Part shown: one piece after another, positions 1 to 11,299 of the stretch
How positions within the stretch are numbered: the stretch's first letter is position 1
How the letters are laid out: the number at the start of each line of letters is the position of its first letter
DNA from: Membranipora membranacea
Taxonomy: Eukaryota > Bryozoa > Gymnolaemata > Cheilostomatida > Membraniporidae
Length of the DNA: 64,000 nt
Reading direction: 5' to 3'
Assembly (NCBI GenBank): GCA_914767715.1
Contig: OU612071.1
Coordinates: forward strand, 1,180,001-1,244,000
Translations under genes and position numbers: made by a program
The notes under the pieces: model-generated
Database searches by the model: none
What the model saw: only the letters and a program-made list of their open reading frames with translations
What the model was told of the DNA's origin: nothing

Positions 1-25
1 ATTTATTTTTTCCAAAACATTCTAG

Positions 26-150
26 GTTCGAGATATGTCTGCAACCAAGAGAAAATCACACAGAATTTAAAAGCTCTTGTCAATCAACTGTGTATTGAAT
101 CTAATTTAATCAATAAATAATATTTAGCAATAAAGCAAAACCTCCTTGCA
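26..150 (+). other. Probable 3' UTR exon of an upstream, off-window copy of the secreted-peptide gene
   Basis: A pyrimidine-rich tract ending in TCTAG (21-25) is a good splice acceptor. It is followed by about 100 bases without long coding potential and by two AATAAA polyadenylation signals (112-117 and 129-134). The same segment lies downstream of each complete gene copy (6156 onward and 11325 onward), where it is the natural terminal exon for the donor found just after the stop codon. Here the rest of that gene would lie left of the window. The exact cleavage site is not known. Confidence 0.5.
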
Positions 151-521
151 CACAGTTTAATAATTATATTTCAAACACAAATAACAATTCCTAAATTATT
201 ATGGCATTCAGTTTGGTTATGTCATACCCATAAGATAGAGAGCGAAACCTCCTATGCCATTCTACACCATTAAAGGGAACTGACATTGATTGTTCAAGCC
301 AGAACAGTGACAGGACTCACAACATCTGCACGTGCTTACATTGTAAAATCTAAAGTTAATTAAGGGTACCAGAAAGGTACAATTTCATACATGGTATACA
401 TTGAACTCAATCCTGGAACAGCAGCTCACTCATAGCCTTATAAACAATAATCACTCAATTTAGGAATACTTACTTGATTTTATGAACTCCTCAATCCTCT
501 AATAATTTAAGTTTATAGATG

Positions 522-567
522 TCTATGTGATTTGCTATGTGAAATGCTATGTGAAATGCTATGTGAT
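522..567. repeat. Short tandem repeat, ~11 bp unit (TGCTATGTGAA-like), about 4 copies
   Basis: Four imperfect copies of a motif built on CTATGTGA lie head to tail here. The same block is present in unit 2 (about 6652-6697) and unit 3 (about 11764-11809). It is unchanged in copy number, as expected if it predates the large duplication. Confidence 0.8.
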
Positions 568-2054
568 TGGCTGTCCCTAGTAGAGGGTGCCATCTTTACT
601 GTATGACCACGTGACAGTCACCTGACTAAAACCGTTACAACAAGATGCATTCTTCCGGATATAATGCAGTCTCTAATAAAATATTCATTGATTTATGGAT
701 TTGTTTCATAGTGTTTTAATGTTTTATATTATCAAGACAGGCATGAATAAAAGTTTTTATGTTCAAAATAACCACCAAATAAAAGAAAAAGACACTAGTT
801 TATACAAATTGTTGCTCACAGAAAATTGATTTTTTTATTAATCACACTTTGCGCAAACTCCAAAAGGCTACTAGGAACTGAGCTCGATGTCAAATGAAAA
901 ATTGTGAGAATGTCTATTGGAAAATACAGCTCCCTGATTGGAGAATGGTGAGTTGAAAATGCTATTCTAAGAATAGTACAATTCAATGATGGTATATTAT
1001 AGTGACGTAGGGGGTACCTGCATGGTACATGTCATCTTCATGGGGCTCAGTTATTTAAAGTCAAAAATGCTCATTGTAGTTATCTCCTCCTTACTTTTCA
1101 AAAAGCTATCTCCTTCCTACATTTTTTAATTCAGAATAACCACATTTGGTCACCTGGATCGTTAGTCAATCAGCTAACTATTCATTCATCTTTTTCTGCA
1201 AAAAACTCCAAATCTGACAAAAAATCTCCAAGTTCGTGTTTTTCTGTTCGGGAAGAATTAAATTTCGACATGGTAACTCACAGAGATCTGGTTTTTTTTG
1301 GAGCATCTGTTCATCACGTTATCCAAGTGAGCTTTTGAGGGCATCTTTGAAATATTTTTTAAACATAATTAAAATTGCGATTTACTTTTTCATTACGGTG
1401 TTTATTTCATCCATCAGTGCAGTGGCAATGTTGCACAAGGCAGTGCAAAGAGCCTATATATTTGTTGATTCTATGCCATTGTGCACAGTTTCAAACAAAT
1501 TCTAATTGCCTTTTATCAAAGGAGTGGAGCAATTTACAAATGACAATGGAGATGCTAAACTGAACTTAAACAAAAGAATATTTCTGTTGGTTGATATAAC
1601 CTTTCAGTATAGATTGTGGTGACCCATCAGTCCCCCATCAAATTCTTTCATAATGACTATAGACCGCAAAATAATTAATATTATTAATATTTCCAAACAT
1701 GGTTTGGATTTGGCTTTTTCAGTTGATACTGTTCAATGATAGCATTTTCAAACTACACCCAAATGTTTGAGCTTATATTTTACTTGAATGTCATCCTAAT
1801 ATTTTTATTATTGAAAAACACTAATGTAACTATGCTGGATGCGTATAGGATTATGATAACTGTGTGTCTGGAGGGATCACCCTTAATAACACACATGATA
1901 TTCTATGTGAAATATTCTGCTGCATTTTCAGTGAGCTGGTTTTTGTATGTTCGACCTTGTTGTAGTTATCACCATTAAGGAATTGCAGTCCTGAAATAAC
2001 CATCGACAGCATTCATGTTACGGTTGAGTTTGTACATTTTCTTAAAAATCGTGC

Positions 2055-3422
2055 CCTGGGACTGCATCTATACTGCAACAAGTTATAATGTTGTTACTTT
2101 TGAGGATTCGGTCAGCCAAACAGGTGGGCTACCTCAAAAAACAACAAATCTGAGATGGCCTCCAAACAAAATTGGAAGCAATTCTTCACGCAGTGCATTG
2201 AAACGATCCAAGTACAATTGAGACCTCTGCTGGATGAAGATATCAGTGGGAGCAATTACAGACATTGTTTTCTCAGAGTAAATTTTCTAATGCCTCAAGA
2301 AAATCTTATTTGTAAACAACCAGTGTATTGCAGTCTCTATGTTTCATTACAGGGAAAGAATTTCTTACTGTTGTGCCTTGTTAATCTTTTCCAAAGGATT
2401 TAAAGGCAATGTAATTTTAGAATATCTAAACCTGAGGATTACCTTTGTGTCTCAAGACTTGTTGCTTCTCATGATATTTATGTATTATAGCATTATTACA
2501 TCAGATTAAAACTGAAGGTTCAATTAAATCAGATGTCTAGTCGCAAGCAACATCCCGGACCATAGGATGCAAAATTTGTTGCCTTAGTGGCCAGGCCGCA
2601 ATATCTGCTCCAGGTTGCTCTCTGTTTGCAGGCGGGTCGGAGCACACCTGGGTTCCAACCAAAGCCCAGAGCTAGATCATTTGTAATTCCTGCTCAGTCC
2701 AAATATACTTTCCAACCAGCATTCCAAGCCCGAAAATCCAGTTCTGATACAAAAAATTTAGCCCATATTGAGTGCCCCGTTTTTTATACCAATTTTATTG
2801 CATCTAAAATATCATATCATATTATGTTGAATCAATAGGCTCTAGAGGCTGGCTACTCATATATTTACATTTTTGCAATCGACCATGACACCTTGTCGAC
2901 ATTCAATTATCCACACTCTCTTTACTCAACAAAAACATGGTCCATGCGATCACTTCACTTTTGGTTAGCCGGGTAAACCTTCTTCCGGGAGTTATTGCAC
3001 AATCGAGTAGAGGGTGCCCTGGGACTGCATCTATACTGCAACACGTTATAATGTTGTTACTTATGAGGATTCGGTTAGCCAAACAGGTGGGCTGCCTCCA
3101 TAAACAACAAATCTGAGATGGCCTCCAAAAAAGTCTGAAGCAATTCTCCACGCGGTGCATTGAAACGATCCAAGTACAATTGAGACCTAAGCTGGATGAA
3201 GATATCAGTTAGAGCAATTACAGACATTGTTTTCTCAGAGCAAATTTTCTAATTCCTCAAGAAAATCTTATTTGTAAACAACCAGTTGTATTGCAGTCTC
3301 CGTGTTTCATTACAGGGAAAGAATTTGTTACTGTTGTGCCTTGTTTATCTTTTCCAAATGATTTAAAGGCAATGTAATATTAGAATATCAAAACCTGAGG
3401 ATAACCTATGTGTCTCAAGACT
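2055..3422. repeat. Pair of internal direct repeats within the array unit (about 2055-2459 and 3012-3422)
   Basis: A block beginning CCCTGGGACTGCATCTATAC and ending TGTCTCAAGACT occurs twice, about 960 bases apart, with a few percent divergence and small indels. Unit 3 also has both (about 13297-13690 and 14226-14520). Unit 2 has only one hybrid copy. The stretch between them carries a fragment of the SINE-like family seen elsewhere in the window. Confidence 0.85.
2530..2680 (-). mobile_element. Fragment (body part) of a tRNA-derived SINE-like family
   Basis: The block containing GCCTTAGTGGCCAGGCCGCA, then CAGGTTGCTCTCTGTTTGCA and ACACCTGGG, matches the non-tRNA body of the fuller element at 29285-29482. 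The tRNA-like head is missing here. Related fragments lie at about 3460-3595, 8620-8760, 13770-13885 and 14560-14695, all carried along inside the tandem units, so the insertion predates the array. Confidence 0.6.
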
Positions 3423-5169
3423 GATTAAAATTGAAGGTTGATTTAAATCAGATGTCTTGTCACAAGCCACATCCCGGAGCATAGGCGGCGAAATTCGTTG
3501 CCTTAGTGGCCAGGCCACAATATCTGCGCCAGGTTGCTCTCTGTTTGCACGCAGGTCGGAGGACACCTGGGCGCCAACCAATGCCCAGTAGAAGATGGAC
3601 CGCAGATACATTCGATATGAGGCCCTTTCGATAAATTTAAGGTTCAATGATTGCACAGACCAAGGGTACATTGTGGCAGCATCATTCAAGGATTGTTATA
3701 ATTATTCCTATTGTAAAAACTGCCACAATACTGCCTTCCTAGCTATACCCATCGTATCAATTTAGCTAGGATAGTTAGGTGTAATTTAAGCGTATAACTT
3801 CATGTCTAATTGTGGAGTAAGGCTGTATAAAGAGAAATTTTTAAGGGAGAGCCTGCATATTCTCTTTTTTATTGTAATCAAAAACTTTGAATTCAGTTCA
3901 TTTTCCAGAACCCTATAATTGTGACAAATAGATGAAAGGAGTTTCTGGCATCAAGCTTCCCATAACTTTCCCCATGACGCAAAGCTTGCAGATACCTTGA
4001 CCAAGGAGTAAAAAACTCGGGACCATTTCCCCCTTGTGATTTAATTGTGGACAACGTTTTAACCAGGTTGTTGGCGGGGGTGGAGTTGGGTTTTTTATGC
4101 TTCTCGGCACTGCGCACTTGGGAACTCTTGTTGAACGGTGATTTCCTCTAGGGTGACCCTTTCTAAATAGATAACATAGTTCCTAGCCTGTGATGAGACA
4201 GTGACACCTGTGGTGTTGTAACATTGCCATCAGAGAAAATTGTTCGATTTAGACAATTTAATTCTTGAGCATTTAAACACGGCTTGTAAGATTTGCTTAA
4301 GTACCTAGCATTGTTCTGCAGCGAAGCTGTGTATAGGATTATATCATTGATCAGGTGATACAGCAGTACTTTTAATTGTTTTGGTTGTTCTAAATTATTT
4401 GGAGCAGATTTCATAAGTTTAATAATTAACAAAGGTTCACAACTTGAGTTTCAGTGTGTTATCCTTATTATGAAAGTATCGATAACAATTTGTTTACATA
4501 GCAGTTTGAAAAGATCCGTACAATGAAACAGAGTTACACAGTGATTTAGCGAACAGAAATATATCACATATTCTAAGCAAGACTAAATTATAGTCATAAC
4601 TCCTCGGTTGAAGCTGGAAACAGTAACCAGTCGCAACATTAGAAGGCAGTGTTGTTGAGTTCAACAAGTTTTATTCTTTTTTCTCAATTAAGCAACATGT
4701 CAATCTTTTACAACAACACATGTTGTATCACACTCTCCGAACCCTCCATTATCTGTTTTAGTTACTGGGTGCAAGCGGACGTGGATGGTATAGCTGCCAC
4801 CACAATAAGGATATCATAATCACTAAGCTTCAACTTAAGAAAACCAATATCAATCATCATTAAATTATGTCAGTTGTCGATGTCATTAAACCAAGTAGTG
4901 TATTTTTTCCCTAATCACACAAAACTTAATATCAATTATTTGACATCTGGCAGTTTGAAATTATCCACATAATATGACAAGTGTCCAAAACTTTTATTGG
5001 CATAATAATTGATCCAACAACTATTAGTATGTAGGCGTATTAAGTTCAGATCCTGCACCCTACCTCCTGGGAACAATGATATTTCCCTATCAACCATAAT
5101 CTATATGGAAATAAACAATATGAAAATAATAACAGCTTCCAGCTCATCAGATGTTGCCTGTCCTGAAAG

Positions 5170-5177
5170 TATAAAAG
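5170..5177 (+). promoter_or_regulatory. TATA box of peptide gene copy 1
   Basis: TATAAAAG stands about 80 bases before a strong GTAAGTAT donor at 5258 and is preserved in copy 2. Initiation about 30 bases downstream, near 5200, would give a 5' non-coding exon ending at 5257. This matches the layout of small, highly expressed animal genes with a core TATA promoter. No RNA evidence is available. Confidence 0.6.
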
Positions 5178-5428
5178 AAGAGACCAATTAATACAAAGAT
5201 CACAAGACTACAGCCTCACATCACTGCACAGCACTGTCTCAAACCTCTTAATCCACAGTAAGTATCTGGTTGTAAATTTACTGATCAGGAATTGTATGAG
5301 GTAATGCCGCGTTGGAAGTAAATTTTTGTATTTGTTTTCTGTATTATCTCATTGAGGAAGTTTCTATAAATCAAGCTGGTATAATGGAATGCATATTCTT
5401 TATCTGATGTAGATAGAAGAAACTGGAA

Positions 5429-5927
5429 ATGAAGGTCTTTGCACTTCTATCCCTGATCGTTACTGCACTTGGTGAGTTTCACTTCTTCTTCTTGTTTTAT
5501 ATTTTTTCAGTGAATACTGAGACCTGTTCTACATGTGGTATTTAGGTAGATATTGGATGACTGATGCATTAATGTTTCCACCGACTGTGGTGTTTTATGA
5601 TCTTCAAAGACATAATTAAACCATATCTGATATAATTAGTTACATTGAGGTCTAAAATACGAATCACCCCATAGCATTTGATCAGATCACATTCACTCCA
5701 TAAGCGTGGTTGATCTTGAAATGTAATATAATAGACGGTACAGAATAAACTGTTTGATGATTGTGATGATAATTTATTTATCATCGCAACTGCAAAACGG
5801 TAATGTTCATAAGTTTATAAATTTACACTGTGTTTTTATAGCTGTTGTACAGATTGAAGCTGGGATCTTAAGTTCGGTGATAGAGTCAGTAGCTACCGAA
5901 GTAGCTGTTGACGAAATCGAAGGCTAA
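5429..5927 (+). CDS. Small secreted anionic amphipathic peptide, copy 1 (coding exons 5429-5471 and 5842-5927)
   Basis: Exon 2 of the transcript (acceptor TGTAG at 5412) starts the protein MKVFALLSLIVTAL, a classic hydrophobic signal sequence, and ends in phase 1 at GGTGAGTTT. After a 370-base intron, an acceptor TTTTTATAG leads into 28 more codons and TAA. The 42-residue precursor should be cut after ...QIEA. That leaves a 21-residue peptide starting GILSSVIESV and ending DEIEG. It has no Cys, five acidic residues and no basic ones, with hydrophobic residues spaced three to four apart as in an amphipathic helix. The final Gly could donate a C-terminal amide. A GTGAGC donor just after the stop (5953) and the exon at 6156 suggest a spliced 3' UTR. 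I do not recognise the family. A host-defence, pheromone or membrane-active role is only a guess. Confidence 0.65.
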
Positions 5928-8900
5928 ACACCCACCAGCGGACCAAATTGGGGTGAGCAGATACAATAAGACTACAATCTTTGTATTATAGATATTGCAC
6001 ATATATGTACTGATAAGAAAACAAATTATAATGAAAATTCTAAAATAATTTTATTGGTTGATGCAACTCTGAATATTTGTTTTTTAATGTTGTCGTAAAC
6101 AAATCAGTTTTATGCATATAAATCAAATTAATTTATTTTTTCCAAAACATTCTAGGTTCGAGATATGTCTGCAACCAAGAGAAAATCACACAGAATTTAT
6201 AAGCTCTTGTCAATCAACTGTGTATTGAATCTAATTTAATCAATAAATAATATTTAGCAATAAAGCAAAACCTCCTTGCACACAGTTTAATAATTATATT
6301 TCAAACACAAATAACAATTCCTAAATTATTATGGCATTCAGTTTGGTTATGTTATACCCATAAGATAGAGAGCGAAACCTCCTATGCCATTCTACACCAT
6401 TAAAGGGAACTGACATTGATTGTTCAAGCCAGAACAGTGACAGGACTCACAACATCTGCACGTGCTTACATTGTAAAATCTAAAGTTACTTAAGGGTACC
6501 AGAAAGGTACAATTTCATACATGGTATACATTGAACTCAATCCTGGAACAGCAGCTCACTCATAGCCTTATAAACAATAATCACTCAATTTAGGAATACT
6601 TACTTGATTTTATGAACTCCTCAATCCTCTAATAATTTAAGTTTATAGATGTCTATGTGATTTGCTATGTGAAATGCTATGTGAAATGCTATGTGATTGG
6701 CTGTCCCTAGTAGAGGGTGCCATCTTTACTGTATGACCACGTGACAGTCACCTGACTAAAACCGTTACAACAAGATGCATTCTTCCGGATATAATGCAGT
6801 CTCTAATAAAATATTCATTGATTTATGGATTTGTTTCATAGTGTTTCAATGTCTTATATTATCAAGACAGGCATGAATAAAAGTTTTTATGTTCAAAATA
6901 ACCACCAAATAAAAGAAAAAGACACTAGTTTATACAAATTGTTGCTCACAGAAAATTGATTTTTTTATTAATCACACTTTGCGCAAACTCCAAAAGGCTA
7001 CTAGGAACTGAGCTCGATGTCAAATGAAAAATTGTGAGAATGTCTATTGGAAAATACAGCTCCCTGATTGGAGAATGGTGAGTTGAAAATGCTATTCTAA
7101 GAATAGTACAATTCAATGATGGTATATTATAGTGACATAGGGGGTACCTGCATGGTACATGTCATCTTCATGGGGCTCAGTTATTTAAAGTCAAAAATGC
7201 TCAGTTGTAGTTATCTCCTCCTTACTTTTCAAAAAGCTATCTCCTTCCTACATTTTTTAATTCAGAATAACCACATTTGGTCACCTGGATCGTTAGTCAA
7301 TCAGCTAACTATTCATTCATCTTTTTCTGCAAAAAACTCCAAATCTGACAAAAAATCTCCAAGTTCGTGTTTTTCTGTTCGGGAAGAATTAAATTTCGAC
7401 ATGGTAACTCACAGAGATCTGGTTTTTTTTGGAGCATCTGCTCATCACATTATCCAAGTGAGCTTTTGAGGGCATCTTTGAAATATTTTTTAAACATAAT
7501 TAAAATTGCGATTTACTTTTTCATTACGGTGTTTATTTCATCCATCAGTGCAGTGGCAATGTTGCACAAGGCAGTGCAAAGAGCCTATATATTTGTTGAT
7601 TCTATGCCATTGTGCACAGTTTCAAACAAATTCTAATTGCCTTTTATCAAAGGAGTGGAGCAATTTACAAATGACAATGGAGATGCTAAACTGAACTTAA
7701 ACAAAAGAATATTTCTGTTGGTTGATATAACCTTTCAGTATAGATTGTGGTGACCCATCAGTCCCCCATCAAATTCTTTCATAATGACTATAGACCGCAA
7801 AATAATTAATATTATTAATATTTCCAAACATGGTTTGGATTTGGCTTTTTCAGTTGATACTGTTCAATGATAGCATTTTCAAACTACACCCAAATGTTTG
7901 AGCTTATATTTTACTTGAATGTCATCCTAATATTTTTATTATTGAAAAACACTAATGTAACTATGCTGGATGCGTATAGGATTATGATCACTGTGTGTCT
8001 GGAGGGATCACCCTTAATAACACACATGATATTCTATGTGAAATATTCTGCTGCATTTTCAGTGAGCTGGTTTTTGTATGTTCGACCTTGGTGTAGTTAT
8101 CACCATTAAGGAATTGCAGTCCTGGAATAACCATCGACAGCATTCATGTTACGGTTGAGTTTGTACATTTTCTTAAAAATCGTGCCCTGGGACTGCATCT
8201 ATACTGCAACAAGTTATAATGTTGTTACTTTTGAGGATTCGGTCAGCCAAACAGGTGGGCTACCTCAAAAAACAACAAATCTGAGATGGCCTCCAAACAA
8301 AATTGGAAGCAATTCTTCACGCAGTGCATTGAAACGATCCAAGTACAATTGAGACCTCTGCTGGATGAAGATATCAGTGAGAGCAATTACAGACATTGTT
8401 TTCTCAGAGTAAATTTTCTAATCCCTCAAGAAAATCTTATTTGTAAACAACCAGTGTATTGCAGTCTCTATGTTTCATTACAGGGAAAGAATTTGTTACT
8501 GTTGTGCCTTGTTAATCTTTTCCAAAGGATTTAAAGGCAATGTAATTTTAGAATATCTAAACCTGAGGATTACCTTTGTGTCTCAAGACTGATTAAAATT
8601 GAAGGTTGATTTAAATCAGATGTCTTGTCACAAGCCACATCCCGAAGCATAGGCGGCGAAATTCGTTGCCTTAGTGGCCAGGCCACAATATCTGCGCCAG
8701 GTTGCTCTCTGTTTGCACGCAGGTCGGAGGACACCTGGGCGCCAACCAATGCCCAGTAGAAGATGGACCGCAGATACATTCGATATGAGGCCCTTTCGAT
8801 AAATTTAAGGTTCAATGATTGCACAGACCAAGGGTACATTGTGGCAGCATCATTCAAGGATTGTTATAATTATTCCTATTGTAAAAACTGCCACAATACT

Positions 8901-10337
8901 GCCTTCCTAGCTATACCCATCGTATCAATTTAGCTAGGATAGTTAGGTGTAATTTAAGCGTATAACTTCATGTCTAATTGTGGAGTAAGGCTGTACAAAG
9001 AGAAATTTTTAAGGGAGAGCCTGCATATTCTCTTTTTTATTGTAATCAAAAACTTTGAATTCAGTTCATTCTCCAGAACCCTATAATTGTGACAAATAGA
9101 TGAAAGGAGTTTTTGGCATCAAGCTTCCCATAACTTTCCCCATGACGCAAAGCTTGCAGATACCTTGACCAAGGAGTAAAAAACTCGGGACCATTTCCCC
9201 CTTGTGATTTAATTGTGGACAACGTTTTAACCAGGTTGTTGGCGGAGTGGAGTTGGGTTTTTTATGCTTCTCGGCACTGCGCACTTGGGAACTCTTGTTG
9301 AACGGTGATTTCCTCTAGGGTGACCCTTTCTAAATAGATAACATAGTTCCTAGCCTGTGATGAGACAGTGACACCTGTGGTGTTGTAACATTGCCATCAG
9401 AGAAAATTGTTCGATTTAGACAATTTAATTCTTGAGCATTTAAACACGGCTTGTAAGATTTGCTTAAGTACCTAGCATTGTTCTCCAGCGAAGCTGTGTA
9501 TAGGATTATATCATTGATCAGGTGATACAGCAGTACTTTTAATTGTTTTGGTTGTTCTAAATTATTTGGAGCAGATTTCATAAGTTTAATAATTAACAAA
9601 GGTTCACAACTTGAGTTTCAGTGTGTTATCCTTATTATGAAAGTATCGATAACAATTTGTTTACATAGCAGTTTGAAAAGATCCGTACAATGAAACAGAG
9701 TTACACAGTGATTTAGCGAACAGAAATATATCACATATTCTAAGCAAGACTAAATTATAGTCATAACTCCTTGGTTGAAGCTGGAAACAGTAACCAGTCG
9801 CAGCATTAGAAGGCAGTGTTGTTGAGTTCAACAAGTTTTTGTTCTTTTTTCTCAATTAAGCAACATGTCAATCTTTTACAACAACACATGTTGTATTACA
9901 CTCTCCGAACCCTCCATTATCTGTTTTAGTTACTGGGTGCAAGCGGACGTGGATGGTATAGCTGCCACCACAATAAGGATATCATAATCACTAAGCTTCA
10001 ACTTAAGAAAACCAATATCAATCATCATTAAATTATGTCAGTTGTCGATGTCATTAAACCAAGTAGTGTATTTTTTCCCTAATCACACAAAACTTAATAT
10101 CAATTATTTGACATCTGGCAGTTTGAAATTATCCACATAATATGACAAGTGTCCAAAACTTTGATTTGCATAATAATTGATCCAACAACTATTAGAATGT
10201 AGGCGTATTAAGTTCAGATCCTGCACCCTACCTCCTGGGAACAATGATATTTCCCTATCAACCATAATTTATATGGAAATAAACAATATGAAAATAATAA
10301 CAGCTTCCAGCTCATCAGATGTTGCCTGTCCTGAAAG

Positions 10338-10345
10338 TATAAAAG
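10338..10345 (+). promoter_or_regulatory. TATA box of peptide gene copy 2
   Basis: TATAAAAG at the position equivalent to 5170 in unit 1 is again followed by the 5' non-coding exon ending at 10425 before GTAAGTAT. The promoter interval is essentially unchanged between copies, so both genes should share regulation. Confidence 0.6.
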
Positions 10346-10596
10346 AAGAGACCAATTAATACAAAGATCACAAGACTACAGCCTCACATCACTGCACAGC
10401 ACTGTCTCAAACCTCTTAATCCACAGTAAGTATCTGGTTGTAAATTTACTGATCAGGAATTGTATGAGGTAATGCCGCGTTGGAAGTAAATTTTTGTATT
10501 TGTTTTCTGTATTATCTCATTGAGGAAGTTTCTATAAATCAAGCTGGTATAATGGAATGCATATTCTTTATCTGATGTAGATAGAAGAAACTGGAA

Positions 10597-11095
10597 ATGA
10601 AGGTCTTTGCACTTCTATCCCTGATCGTTACTGCACTTGGTGAGTTTCACTTCTTCTTCTTGTTTTATATTTTTTCAGTGAATACTGAGACCTGTTCTAC
10701 ATGTGGTATTTAGGTAGATATTGGATGACTGATGCATTAATGTTTCCACCGACTGTGGTGTTTTATGATCTTCAAAGACATAATTAAACCATATCTGATA
10801 TAATTAGTTACATTGAGGTCTAAAATACGAATCACCCCATAGCATTTGATCAGATCACATTCACTCCATAAGCCTGGTTGATCTTGAAATGCAATATAAT
10901 AGACGGTACAGAATAAACTGTTTGATGATTGTGATGATAATTTATTTATCATCGCAACTGCAAAACGGTAATGTTCATAAGTTTATAAATTTACACTGTG
11001 TTTTTATAGCTGTTGTACAGATTGAAGCTGGGATCTTAAGTTCGGTGATAGAGTCAGTAGCTACCGAAGTAGCTGTTGACGAAATCGAAGGCTAA
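10597..11095 (+). CDS. Small secreted anionic amphipathic peptide, copy 2 (coding exons 10597-10639 and 11010-11095)
   Basis: The coding sequence is identical to copy 1 base for base in both exons, giving the same 42-residue precursor with a MKVFALLSLI signal sequence and a short acidic mature peptide. Splice sites, phase (phase 1 intron) and flanking 5' exon are conserved. The donor after the stop reads GAGGTGAGC (11121) and is slightly better than in copy 1. The terminal exon at 11325 carries AATAAA at 11411 and 11428. Conservation of the exons alone proves little because the surrounding spacer is nearly as conserved. The case for a gene rests on the TATA box, splice sites and signal peptide together. 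Confidence 0.65.
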
Positions 11096-11299
11096 ACACC
11101 CACCAGCGGACCAAATTGAGGTGAGCAGATACAATAAGACTACAATCTTTGTATTATAGATATTGCACATATATGTACTGATAAGAAAACAAAATTATAA
11201 TGAAAATTCTAAAATAATTTTATTGGTTGATGCAACTCTGAATATTTGTTTTTTAATGTTGTGGTAAACAAATTAGTTTTATGCATATGAATCAAATTA

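Larger units (their letters stand above)
1..6130. repeat. Tandem repeat unit 1 (6,130 bp) of a gene-bearing array
   Basis: The first bases of the window recur at 6131 and again at 11300, with near-identity across the whole interval between units 1 and 2 and only scattered substitutions. Unit 1 contains the terminal exon of an upstream gene copy, about 5 kb of non-coding spacer and one complete small secreted-peptide gene near its right end. The conserved ORFs in the spacer, for example the one starting at 1236, change amino acids freely in unit 3 and look like repeat shadows rather than genes. The near identity of units 1 and 2 indicates recent duplication or conversion. Confidence 0.95.
6131..11299. 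repeat. Tandem repeat unit 2 (5,169 bp)
   Basis: This is almost identical to unit 1 except for a 961-base deletion. The sequence runs from the first internal repeat straight into the flank of the second at about 8590, joining at TGTCTCAAGACT. It carries a complete gene copy at its right end and the 3' terminal exon for copy 1 at its left end (acceptor 6154-6155, AATAAA at 6242 and 6259). Confidence 0.95.

Noticed and set aside
1236-1505. 89-codon ORF conserved in all three array units
   Set aside because: It has no splice or promoter context, and unit 3 shows many amino-acid changes in proportion to neutral divergence. Conservation is explained by the tandem duplication.
2015-2403. ORFs near the internal repeats of the array
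   Set aside because: They overlap repeat-derived sequence, occur on both strands and have no recognisable domain.
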